From the NCBI RefSeq assembly GCF_009789675.1, contig NZ_CP046916.1:1178001-1242000 (forward strand): 64,000 nucleotides of DNA, written 5' to 3'. Positions 27,159-35,679 of the stretch are shown piece after piece; positions within the stretch are counted from its first letter, which is position 1; each line of letters opens with the position of its first letter. The DNA is from Paraburkholderia acidisoli (GTDB lineage: Bacteria > Pseudomonadota > Gammaproteobacteria > Burkholderiales > Burkholderiaceae). The notes beneath the pieces are model-generated. The model saw only the letters and a program-made list of their open reading frames with translations, did not search any database and had not been told where the DNA came from. The position numbers were made by a program, and so were the translations under genes.

Positions 27159-28862
27159 TCAGCGATATCGCGGCAGTTGCACCGTGAAGGTCGCGCCCAG
27201 CCCCTTGCCCGCGCTCTGCGCGCGGATCGTCCCGCCGTGCAGCCGCACGATGCTGCGCGCGAGCCACAGACCCAGCCCGAGCCCCGCCGCGCGCGGCCCC
27301 TGCCCGTCGTCGCTGGCCTGATAAAAGCGCTCGAAAATGCGCTCGACCACGTCGGGCGCGATGCCGCGTCCCGTGTCGCGCACCCGCAGTTCCGCATGCT
27401 CGCCCGCCTCGCGCACGCTCACTTCGATCAAACCTGCCTCGCAGAACTTGAGCGCGTTCGTCATGAGATTCCAGATCACCTGACGCAGGCGTTTTTCGTC
27501 GGCCATGACGATGCACGAGTTCAGGTCGTCCGCGACGAGGCGCACGCCCTTCTCCTCGATCCGCATGCGCATGTCTTCGGCGATATTGCCCGCGAGCGCG
27601 CCCAGATCCACGGGCGCGAGGTCGATGGAGAGCTTGCCCGTGGCGATCGCGCCGCTGTCGAGCAGGTCGTCCACCATCAGCGCGAGCTGGCGCGCGTTGC
27701 GCTCGATCACCGTGCCCGCCCGCGCCATGTGCGCGAGGTCGCCCGAGCGTTGCAGCAGCGTGGCCCACGACTGGATCGCGCCCAGCGGCGAACGCAATTC
27801 GTGGCTCACGGCGGCCACGAAATGATCCATGGCGCGCGTGGCTTCTTCGCTGCGTTCGCGCGCGCGGCGTTCGGCTTCGGCGTTCGCCTGGTGTTCGAGC
27901 TCCGACTCCTTGCGCATGGAGATGTCGAGCGCGAGCCCGATGAGCGATGCAGGGCGCGTGTCGGCAGGCGCGGCGGCTTGCGGCGCGGCTTCGATGCGGT
28001 CGCCGGTGCCGGTCGCCTCCATCGCGCCGGGCCCGGCCGTTTCGCCGTGACGCGTGCGCGTGGCGCGCAGCAGGATCCAGCGCCGCCGCCGGTTGGGCGA
28101 CGTGATGCGGAAGTCGACTTCCACGGGCGCTTCGGCCACGCGCGCTTCGTCGAACGCGGCACGCACGCGCTCGCGATATTCCTCGTCGATCAACTCGTCG
28201 AACAGCCGGTTTTCGGTGATAGTCGCCGCCACCGGCAAGCCGAGCAAAGCCTTGAACTGGTCGTTGCAGATGAACGTGCGCGTGTGCGGCTCCAGTTCCC
28301 ACGCACCGACGCTCGCAAACGCGAGCGCGTGCTGAAGCTGTTCGTGCTGCTGTCGCAACTGTTCGTTGGCCTCTTCCACCAGCACCTGGCGCAAGCGCGC
28401 CTGCGAGCGCAGCTTGGCGCGCTCACGCTGCCCACGCGCTTCCTCTTCCATACGCTGCGTGACGTCGTGCACGCACAGGCCGATCAGCGGCTCTCCGCGC
28501 GCCGTGCGCAGCGGCGTTGCGTTGGCCTGCCAGTAGCGCGGCGCGCGGTGCGCTTCGCCCTCGCGCGCCATGTCGTAGCGGATCACCGGCGACTGACGGC
28601 TTTCGCTCGCGGCGATGCCTTCGAGCATGCCGTCGAGCCAGCGGCGGCGGTCGTTGCGCTGGCCCACCGAACCGGTTTGATTGACCTCGTAGATCGAGCG
28701 GCCGACGAGTTCGGCGCGCTCCGTGGCCACCAGCGAGAGATAGGCGCGATTGACGGCGACCACGCGGGCGCCGGCGTCGAGGATCAGCCAGGCGTCGGGC
28801 AACGCGTCGAACACCTCGGCGAGATCGAACAACGCGGGCGCCTCGGAGATCGGCTCGGACAT
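27159..28862 (-). CDS. PAS-PAS sensor histidine kinase
   Basis: Cytoplasmic sensor kinase with no obvious membrane segment. 567 residues: PAS 1 (about 15-150, FDALPDAWLILDAGARVVAV), a coiled-coil stretch of Arg/Glu/Gln (about 155-195), PAS 2 (about 195-310, ASVGAWELEPHTRTFICNDQ), then HisKA with His354 in AAVSHELRSPLGAI and HATPase_c with NLMTNALKF, DTGRGIAPD and AAGLGLGLWLARSIV. It starts 11 bp downstream of the heme oxygenase gene, so the two are co-transcribed, and it converges on the bphP/regulator pair. This placement suggests involvement in light or redox signalling; the ligand of its PAS domains is unknown. The ATG at 28862 (MSEPISEAPALF) is chosen over an Arg-rich upstream extension. 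Confidence 0.92.
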   Translation of the reverse strand: MSEPISEAPALFDLAEVFDALPDAWLILDAGARVVAVNRAYLSLVATERAELVGRSIYEVNQTGSVGQRNDRRRWLDGMLEGIAASESRQSPVIRYDMAREGEAHRAPRYWQANATPLRTARGEPLIGLCVHDVTQRMEEEARGQRERAKLRSQARLRQVLVEEANEQLRQQHEQLQHALAFASVGAWELEPHTRTFICNDQFKALLGLPVAATITENRLFDELIDEEYRERVRAAFDEARVAEAPVEVDFRITSPNRRRRWILLRATRTRHGETAGPGAMEATGTGDRIEAAPQAAAPADTRPASLIGLALDISMRKESELEHQANAEAERRARERSEEATRAMDHFVAAVSHELRSPLGAIQSWATLLQRSGDLAHMARAGTVIERNARQLALMVDDLLDSGAIATGKLSIDLAPVDLGALAGNIAEDMRMRIEEKGVRLVADDLNSCIVMADEKRLRQVIWNLMTNALKFCEAGLIEVSVREAGEHAELRVRDTGRGIAPDVVERIFERFYQASDDGQGPRAAGLGLGLWLARSIVRLHGGTIRAQSAGKGLGATFTVQLPRYR

Positions 28863-28873
28863 GCGGCTTGCCG

Positions 28874-29599
28874 TCACGCGGTGTGTCCGGCGTGTCCGGT
28901 GTGTTCGTCTTGCGCGTCGTGCTCGCGCGGTTGCGCGGCCAGCACGGCGATCAGACGATCGAACGCATCGCAGGCGCCGGCGCACGCACGCGCCACCTCT
29001 TGCGGCGAGCGCACGGCCTCGCGCAACGCGGCGATGAACGCATGCCAGCGCGGCCCCGGTCCGGCGCCTTCGCCGCCGAGGTAATGGAGCGGATGCGGCG
29101 CGAGCGGTTCGCGCAACCGGCGCAGCAGCACCGCGCCGCCGAGTTGCGAGCCTTCGATCACGTAGCTTGCACCCCAGCGCCAGGCGGCATCGGTTTGCAG
29201 CGGCGGCAGCGTGGCGGCGGCAGCCACGGCGTTCGCGTTGTCAGCATGAACATCGGCATGAATACCGGCATCAAGCGCACGCATGGCGGGATGCGCGAGA
29301 TCGCGCTCGATGAGCGGCTCGCGCGTGATGCGCGACACGCGCGCGGCGTCCTGCGGGCCGTCGTCGAACGCGGCGAACGCGTGCTCGAACGGTGCGAGCC
29401 AGGCGCGGATCAGCAACAGGTGACGCCGGTAGGCATCGAGCGTGGACGAGGCCGCGAGCGGCATGGCGCCTTCGACGGCGTCGTGGCGCGCCGCGGTGGC
29501 GGTGCGCAGTGCCGCGAGCACGTCGGGCGCTCGATCGGCAGCATCAACCGGTGCGGGCGAGACGAACGAGGATGCGGCAGGCGTTGGCAGAGTGGTCAC
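28874..29599 (-). CDS. bphO: Biliverdin-producing heme oxygenase (BphO-like)
   Basis: Predicted heme oxygenase that opens heme to biliverdin, iron and CO, providing the phytochrome chromophore. About 241 residues from the chosen GTG at 29599. The proximal-His helix DVLAALRTATAARHDAVEGA and the distal region WRWGASYVIEGSQLGGAVLL are the bacterial BphO/HemO hallmarks. The C-terminus is His/Glu-rich (EHDAQDEHTGHAGHTA), which is unusual. Start uncertain: in-frame ATG at 29668 and GTG at 29887 also exist, without strong ribosome sites. It lies 11 bp upstream of the PAS kinase and 1.8 kb from bphP on the opposite strand, rather than in the common bphO-bphP operon. Confidence 0.85.
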   Translation of the reverse strand: MTTLPTPAASSFVSPAPVDAADRAPDVLAALRTATAARHDAVEGAMPLAASSTLDAYRRHLLLIRAWLAPFEHAFAAFDDGPQDAARVSRITREPLIERDLAHPAMRALDAGIHADVHADNANAVAAAATLPPLQTDAAWRWGASYVIEGSQLGGAVLLRRLREPLAPHPLHYLGGEGAGPGPRWHAFIAALREAVRSPQEVARACAGACDAFDRLIAVLAAQPREHDAQDEHTGHAGHTA

Positions 29600-30102
29600 A
29601 AGTACGTCCAGGCAAAATACGCAGGCAGATAACGCAAGCCGATCACAACGCGGCAAACCGGCTCGCATGCCGCGCTCAAAACATCGCGAGCACCAATGCG
29701 CGAGCGCGCCACGCTCTCTGGCTTCACGGTGCGCGAGGGAGTTCCCGCCGGGTAGGCTAACCAAGCCGCCGAGCCCGCGCCGTGCGAGGCCAAGCCTGAA
29801 CGATACGCGCTTTGCCCGGACTTGTGCCCGGGCGTCGCAGCCGCAACGCGTCGTGCTGCCGGCGCTCAGGCGCGAGTCGAGATTCATGGCAGGATTGGCG
29901 GCGAAGGCGGTAGGAACCGCCTCGCGGAAGGTCGGAAAGACCCGCGAGCGGCGAATTACAGCACGTTACGTGCCTGTCGGACGAATTACATTGCGCGGCG
30001 TACGGCTATTGCGCGGCGATCGCGCACGCTGTTCGAAGAGACCACAACACGTTATGACGACGTCGCGAGCCGTGACGTTCGCCGCAACGCGAAAAGCGAC
30101 GC
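29600..30102. other. Intergenic region upstream of the heme oxygenase
   Basis: About 500 bp. The first part could encode an N-terminal extension of the heme oxygenase if a more distal start is used. The rest should contain its promoter. I see no riboswitch-like fold, repeat or other gene. Confidence 0.4.
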
Positions 30103-32079
30103 TCAAACGTCGAGCGCGGCCAACGCTTCCGCGCGCGGTGCCACGCGCCACGTATTGCGGCCCGCGCGCTTGGCCTCGTACATGGCGGCATCGGCGAGAC
30201 ACAGCGGATCGTCGGCGAGCGCGTGGCCTTCGGCTTCGACCGACAAGGCGGCGCTTGCGTTCGGCGCGGCGCCGCTGGCAACGGTCCCAGCGTTCGCAGG
30301 GTTCGCGCCAATCGCACCATTCGCGCCCGTGGCCCCTGTCGCGCCGCGCTGGCCCGCGAGCACGACGCCCACGCTCGCGCTCATTTCGATCAGCTTGCCG
30401 TTCATCGCGAGCGGTTTCGACACGGCCAGGCAGATCGCCGCCGCGATACGCTCGCCCGTGCGCGCGTCGTCCACGCCGCGGCTCGCCACCACGAATTCGT
30501 CGCCGCCCAGACGGCACACGATATCGTCGGTGCGCACCGTCGCCGCCAACCTGCGCGCGACTTCGCGCAGCAGCACGTCGCCGGTATCGTGGCCGTAGCG
30601 GTCGTTGATCGCCTTGAAGCCGTCCATGTCGATAAAGAACAGCGCATAGGGCTTGCCGCTCGCACGCAACGCGCCGAGCGAGTCCTGCAACGCGCGCCGG
30701 TTCGCGAGGCCGGTGAGCGGATCGAGCAACGCGCTCTCGCGCAGGCGCTGCTCGGTGCGGCGCTGCTCGGTCACGTCGTGCGACATCACGTAGAAGCCCG
30801 TGACCTTGCCGTCGCGTTCGGCCGGGATATAGGTCGCGCACCAGACGCGCTCGGGCGCGGCCGCATAGCGCACGTTCTCGCAGGTCACGCGTTCGCCCGC
30901 GAGCGCGCGCGCGAAGAACGGCTGCAATGCCTCGAAGGTCTCCGTGCCGAGCGTCTCGCGCAGGCTATGGCCGCGCAGCAGCGAGGGATCGGCGGCGAAC
31001 ACGCGGCGGAAGGTTTCGTTGTTGAACTGATAGCAGAGATTGCGATCGACCACGGCGATCAGCGCGGGCAGATTGTCGGTGATGGTCTGCATGGCGTCGC
31101 GGCTGCGGCGCAGTTCCACGGTGCGTTCGCGCACGCGCTCTTCGAGTTCGACGTGATAGTTGCGCAGCGCCTCTTCGCTCTTCTTGCGGCTGCTGATGTC
31201 CTGCACGGCCGCGATGAAATGCAGCGGCGCGCCCGAGACGTCGCGCACGAGCGAGACGGCGAGGCTCACCCACACCGGCGTGCCGTCGGGGCGCAGATAG
31301 CGCTTCTCCATCGCGTACGTGGCCTGCCGACCCGCGAGCAGTTCCGAAGCCAGCGCGACGTCGCCGGCAACATCGGCGGGATGGGTGACGGAGGCGAACG
31401 TGCGCTTGCGCAACGTCGCTTCGTCATAGCCGACGATCTCCGTGAACTTCTTGTTCACGTCGAGGAAACGACCGTCGAGATCGACCACGGCCTTGCCGAT
31501 GGGCGTCTGTTCGAACACGGTGCGAAAGCGCGCCTCGCTGATCGCGAGCGAGCGGCGGTCGCGCTCGTGCGCGGTGCGCGAGCGCAGCAACTGGCGGCGC
31601 GTTTCCAGTTCGCGCTCGACCAGCTGCGCGAACTCGTCGAGCATGGCGGCCTGGTTCGCGTCGAAGCTGCGCGGCGCGGCGTCGATCAGGCACAACGTGC
31701 CGATCACCTGGCCGTTGGCGAGCTTCAGCGGCGCGCCCGCATAGAAGCGGATATGCGGTTCGCCCGTCACGAGCGGGTTGTCGGCGAAGCGCTCGTCGTC
31801 GAGCGCGTCTTCCACCACCAGCAGCCGTTTGCTCAGCACCGCGTGCGCGCAGAACGACATGCTGCGCGGCGTCTCGCAGGCGGCAAGACCGTGATGCGAC
31901 TTGAACCACTGGCGGTCTTCGTCGACGAGTGAAATCAGCACGATCGGCACGCCGAACGCGAACGCCGCGAGCCGCGCGATGCGATCGAACGCCTCCTCGG
32001 GATCGGTGTCCAGGATATCGAGCTGCCGCAGCGCGTGCAGACGTACGTCCTCGTCGAGAGGCAGGGGTGCCGTGATCAT
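30103..32079 (-). CDS. GAF-PAS-PAS-GGDEF diguanylate cyclase
   Basis: Predicted cytoplasmic sensor enzyme making c-di-GMP from GTP. 658 residues: GAF (about 22-160, FGVPIVLISLVDEDRQWFKS with MSFCAHAVLS), PAS 1 (about 180-300), PAS 2 (about 325-445), and GGDEF from about 455. The active site RLGGDEF is intact (GGDEF at 525-529) and an inhibitory-site motif RTDD precedes it at 516-519, so activity with product feedback is expected. Odd: an insert of about 45 residues (about 576-621), Gly/Ala/Asn-rich with GATGATGANGAIGAN, interrupts the domain between SASVGVVLAG and the final AAMYEAKRAGRN helix. It lies upstream of the heme oxygenase/PAS kinase pair on the same strand, 503 bp away. Confidence 0.94.
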   Translation of the reverse strand: MITAPLPLDEDVRLHALRQLDILDTDPEEAFDRIARLAAFAFGVPIVLISLVDEDRQWFKSHHGLAACETPRSMSFCAHAVLSKRLLVVEDALDDERFADNPLVTGEPHIRFYAGAPLKLANGQVIGTLCLIDAAPRSFDANQAAMLDEFAQLVERELETRRQLLRSRTAHERDRRSLAISEARFRTVFEQTPIGKAVVDLDGRFLDVNKKFTEIVGYDEATLRKRTFASVTHPADVAGDVALASELLAGRQATYAMEKRYLRPDGTPVWVSLAVSLVRDVSGAPLHFIAAVQDISSRKKSEEALRNYHVELEERVRERTVELRRSRDAMQTITDNLPALIAVVDRNLCYQFNNETFRRVFAADPSLLRGHSLRETLGTETFEALQPFFARALAGERVTCENVRYAAAPERVWCATYIPAERDGKVTGFYVMSHDVTEQRRTEQRLRESALLDPLTGLANRRALQDSLGALRASGKPYALFFIDMDGFKAINDRYGHDTGDVLLREVARRLAATVRTDDIVCRLGGDEFVVASRGVDDARTGERIAAAICLAVSKPLAMNGKLIEMSASVGVVLAGQRGATGATGANGAIGANPANAGTVASGAAPNASAALSVEAEGHALADDPLCLADAAMYEAKRAGRNTWRVAPRAEALAALDV

Positions 32080-32804
32080 TGCGTGGGGTTCGCCAGATTC
32101 GCCAGTACAAAACGGTTACGGGGCGTGGATGCCGCAACTTCGCGCTACCGCCTCGAGGCGCTTTTGCATGGTCAACCGCACTGACGCGCCTCAGTGGTTA
32201 TCGGCAGCGCGCAGCAAAACCTGAAGCGCGGGTAAGTCCCGAGGCGCCGCCGCGCCGGGGCGCGCGGCGGCGCGGCGAAGCGCACGACCGTTCCATACCG
32301 CGGGCGTTTCGAGTCTGCGCGCCGGCTCACGCGGCCGTGGCGCGTCATGGCGAACGCGTGCATTCACGGGCGATTGACGCGATTCGAACGGCTTCAATTC
32401 ACCACCCGGTTAATTCGCCATCCCAACTATCTACCCAATTTGGCCACGCCTGTTCGGCCTTGATGCAACGTTCCAGCCCTTTAAAAAAACCGTGCCAGTG
32501 GCTTAAGCAACGCGGGGGCGCCGCCGTAAAGAGGGCAAAGTTCACTTGCATTCACCGGTCACATGAGATCCCTGGCGTCAACCCTGCGATTGATCACCCT
32601 TCGCCCCGCTACCTCGGCGCGCAGCACCGGCACGCGCACGCGCGCCGTGTTGCACAGCCGTCGTGCATCGCTGTCGCCTTCGCTGCCGCAAGCTTCGCGT
32701 TCGACCGCGGCAATCCGTCAACCCGCTACGTCGCGCCACTACGCCGCGCGCCGTCTCGCGGCGCTGTCGCGCACGCGTCGCATTTAATGAACGGGATACG
32801 GGAG
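32080..32804. other. Divergent region between two c-di-GMP genes, no gene seen
   Basis: About 725 bp separating the minus-strand diguanylate cyclase from the plus-strand GGDEF-EAL gene. Bases 32390-32560 are richer in A/T and probably hold promoters. The GGDEF-EAL frame is open through all of it, but the encoded sequence lacks family features. A TAAA-N15-GCTTAAGC stretch near 32480 only weakly resembles a FliA site. Confidence 0.4.
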
Positions 32805-34769
32805 ATGAATCAGGAAGCTTTCGCCACGCTGCATCACGGCGACGCCGCAGTGCCCGCGGGCGCCTGGTATGCGCGCGCCCGTGCCGCCTTGCGCGCCTCG
32901 CTGCGCAAGCGCACCAAGCTGTTCATCAGCATGTTCTTCGCGTTGTTCGCCATGCAAACGGCGCTGCTCGCGAGCCAGCTCGTCGCGATCGGTCATGCGC
33001 TCGAACGTGCCGATACGCTCTGGAACGATCGCCCCGCCAACGCCGCGAACGAGATGCCGACGTTGCCCGCGCAACCGTCGACGTCCGCTGTGCCTGCCCT
33101 GACCGCGTCGCGCGCCGCCGGGCAAACGTGGCATCGCGAAGCCGACGACGTGCGCTCGCGCCTGCATCGCACGCTCGAATCGGCGTTCGCCATCGCGCTC
33201 ACGACGCTCGCGTTCGGCCTGCTGCTGCTGCGCCATCTCGAACTCACGCTGCTGCGCCCGCTCAAGACACTCACCGACTCGCTCGTGCGTCTCGCGCACG
33301 GCGAGGACATGCGCGCGCTGCCCCCGCTGAATCGCTCCGACGAGATCGGCGCGCTGGCTCGCGCGTTCGATACGTTGTGCGAAAAATCGCATGAGCTGAA
33401 GATGGCGCACGAAGCCACGCGCGCCGCCGAAGCGCAGGCGCAAACGCTGGCCCGCCACGATCCGCTCACCGGCTTGCCGAACCGCCGCCTGCTGGCCGCC
33501 GAACTCGCCACGGCGCTCGAGGCCACACAGCGCCATTCGACCGACTATCTCGTGCTGGTGATCGACCTCGACCGCTTCAAGCCCGTGAACGACTTCCACG
33601 GCCACGCGGCGGGCGACACGGTGCTGTGCGAAATCGCGGCGCGCCTGCGCCGCGTGGTGCGCGACGGCGACACGGTCGCGCGGCTGGGCGGCGACGAATT
33701 CGCGGTGCTCGTGCGCGTGCATCGCGACGATCATGTCGAAGCCGCGAGCGAACTCGCGCAGCGTCTGCTCGCCGCGATCCGCGCGCCCATCGACATCGGC
33801 AAGGTGCGCATCAACGTGGACGCGAGCATCGGCATCGCGTGCATTCCGCGCGACGGCGGCGACCCCGACGCGCTGCTGCGCGCTGCCGACATCGCCATGT
33901 ATCGCGCGAAGTGCGAAGGCAAAAGCACGTATCGCTTCTTCGAACAGAAGATGGACGACGAGCTGCGCCTGCAAGCCTCGCTCGAATCGGACCTGCGCCG
34001 CGCGCTCGCGGGCGGCGAGATTCGCCCGTTCTATCAACCGCTCGTGCGTCTCGCCGATGGCCAGACCACCGGCTTCGAAGTGCTCGCGCGCTGGCACCAC
34101 GAGCAGCGCGGCTGGATTTCGCCCGACGTGTTCGTACCGCTCATCGAGCAGATGGGCATTTCGCCCGCCTTCACGGCCTCGATCCTGCGCCGCGCCTGCC
34201 GCGACGCGCTGCGCTGGCCGCAGCGCTATCACCTCGCGCTGAACCTGTCGCCCGCGCAGTTCAAGGACACGCAACTGGCCGCGCTCCTGCTCACGATTCT
34301 CGCGGACGAAGGCATGCCGCCCGAGCGCCTCGAGATCGAAATCACCGAGTCGGCGCTGATGCACAACTTCGACGTCGCACGCGCCGTGCTCGCCGACTTC
34401 CGCCGCGCGGGGCTGCGCATGGCGCTCGACGACTTCGGCACCGGCTATTCGAGCCTGCAGCGGCTGCGCGAGCTGAAGGTCGACAAGGTGAAGATCGACC
34501 GCTCGTTCGTCCTTTCCATGGCGACGTGCAATGAAAGCGCGAAGATCGTCGATGCGATCATCGCGCTCTCGTCGAGCCTCGGCATGGCCACGGTCGCCGA
34601 AGGGGTGGAAACCGCGGAGATCGCCCGCACGCTCGCGGCCAAGGGCTGCGATTACGCGCAAGGCTATTTCTTCGGCAAGGCGATGGCGGCGCGCGAGATC
34701 GACGCCCTGCTGGACATCGATCTTTCGCAATCCGAATCACATCACAAGTGGCTCATAGAAGCCGCGTAA
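32805..34769 (+). CDS. Membrane GGDEF-EAL protein upstream of motAB
   Basis: Dual-domain c-di-GMP enzyme. 654 residues: TM1 (about 36-60, RTKLFISMFFALFAMQTALL), a ~65-residue periplasmic part, TM2 (about 125-147), a HAMP-like linker (LLRPLKTLTDSLVRLAHGED), GGDEF with GGDEF at 295-299 and RDGD I-site at 286-289, and an EAL domain with EVL at 425-427, EITESALM, DDFGTGYSS at 542-550, KIDRSFV and AEGVE. Both active sites look intact, so net direction is unclear. The ATG at 32805 follows a purine-rich GGGATACGGGAG; an ATG at 32787 is also possible. It ends 30 bp before motA, which makes co-transcription with the stator genes likely. Confidence 0.93.
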   Translation: MNQEAFATLHHGDAAVPAGAWYARARAALRASLRKRTKLFISMFFALFAMQTALLASQLVAIGHALERADTLWNDRPANAANEMPTLPAQPSTSAVPALTASRAAGQTWHREADDVRSRLHRTLESAFAIALTTLAFGLLLLRHLELTLLRPLKTLTDSLVRLAHGEDMRALPPLNRSDEIGALARAFDTLCEKSHELKMAHEATRAAEAQAQTLARHDPLTGLPNRRLLAAELATALEATQRHSTDYLVLVIDLDRFKPVNDFHGHAAGDTVLCEIAARLRRVVRDGDTVARLGGDEFAVLVRVHRDDHVEAASELAQRLLAAIRAPIDIGKVRINVDASIGIACIPRDGGDPDALLRAADIAMYRAKCEGKSTYRFFEQKMDDELRLQASLESDLRRALAGGEIRPFYQPLVRLADGQTTGFEVLARWHHEQRGWISPDVFVPLIEQMGISPAFTASILRRACRDALRWPQRYHLALNLSPAQFKDTQLAALLLTILADEGMPPERLEIEITESALMHNFDVARAVLADFRRAGLRMALDDFGTGYSSLQRLRELKVDKVKIDRSFVLSMATCNESAKIVDAIIALSSSLGMATVAEGVETAEIARTLAAKGCDYAQGYFFGKAMAAREIDALLDIDLSQSESHHKWLIEAA

Positions 34770-34799
34770 ATACTCCATTCTGGGAAGAAGGTACATATC

Positions 34800-35669
34800 A
34801 TGTTTGTCGCAATCGGCTGGGTCCTCGTGCTGGGATCGGTGATCGGAAGCTTCGTGGGCGTGGGGGGCCACCTGCCCGCACTCGTGCAACCGTTCGAACT
34901 CCTTTGTATTTTTGGCGCGGCGATCGGCGCGTTCGTGGTGAGCAACCCGCGCTCCACGCTCGGCAAGACGCTCAAGGCCATCCCCACCTGTTTCAAGGGC
35001 GGCGGCTATAGCAAGGCGCAATATCTGGAACTCATCGCGCTGCTGTACGAATTGCTCAACAAGGCGCGCAAGGAAGGCATGATGGCGCTCGAAGCGGATA
35101 TCGAAGCGCCCGAAAGCAGCCCGCTGTTCCAGAAGTACGCACGCGTGCTCTCCGACCATCATCTGCTCGACTTCATCGTCGACTACCTGCGCATGATGTC
35201 GAGCGGCAACGTCAATCCGATGGAAATGCAGGACCTGATGGACGAAGAGCTTGAAACCCACCATCACGAAGTGTCCGTGGCGCCCAACGCGATCCAGAAG
35301 ATGGCCGACGGCCTGCCCGCGTTCGGCATCGTCGCGGCGGTGATGGGCGTGGTCCACACGATGGGTTCCGTGGGCCAGCCGCCCGCCGTGCTCGGCGAGA
35401 TGATCGCGGGCGCGCTCGTGGGCACCTTCCTCGGCATTCTGCTCGCCTACGGTTTTGTCGGCCCGCTCGCCGATCTGCTCAACGCCAAGGGCAAGGCCGC
35501 CAGCAAGCCGTTCCAGTGCGTGAAGGCCGTGCTGCTCGCCTCGCTCGCGGGCTATGCGCCGCCGGTGGCCGTGGAATTCGGCCGCAAAGTGCTGTTCACG
35601 GCCGACCGCCCGAGCTTCCAGGAGCTGGACGAAGCCGTGCGCGCGACCAAGGCGCCGAAGGCTGCTTAG
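34800..35669 (+). CDS. motA: Flagellar motor stator protein MotA
   Basis: Proton-channel stator subunit that generates torque on the flagellar rotor. 289 residues with four membrane segments (about 1-22, 34-52, 170-192, 200-222), a large cytoplasmic loop between TM2 and TM3 with KARKEGMMALEADIE, and the conserved TM3-TM4 region PAFGIVAAVMGVVHTMGS and GTFLGILLAYGFVGPLADLL. GGAAGAAGG lies upstream of the ATG. It is followed by motB, whose AGGAG ribosome site overlaps the motA stop codon. No flhDC or cheA is adjacent; instead a GGDEF-EAL gene precedes it. Confidence 0.97.
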   Translation: MFVAIGWVLVLGSVIGSFVGVGGHLPALVQPFELLCIFGAAIGAFVVSNPRSTLGKTLKAIPTCFKGGGYSKAQYLELIALLYELLNKARKEGMMALEADIEAPESSPLFQKYARVLSDHHLLDFIVDYLRMMSSGNVNPMEMQDLMDEELETHHHEVSVAPNAIQKMADGLPAFGIVAAVMGVVHTMGSVGQPPAVLGEMIAGALVGTFLGILLAYGFVGPLADLLNAKGKAASKPFQCVKAVLLASLAGYAPPVAVEFGRKVLFTADRPSFQELDEAVRATKAPKAA

Positions 35670-35679
35670 GAGTTCGAAC

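Noticed and set aside
29640..29780. c-di-GMP riboswitch upstream of the heme oxygenase
   Set aside because: A GGGTAGGCTAACC stretch recalls part of the motif, but the rest of the conserved core is missing.
32480..32510. FliA promoter upstream of the GGDEF-EAL gene
   Set aside because: TAAA with a 15-bp spacer is present, but the -10 part GCTTAAGC matches the consensus poorly.
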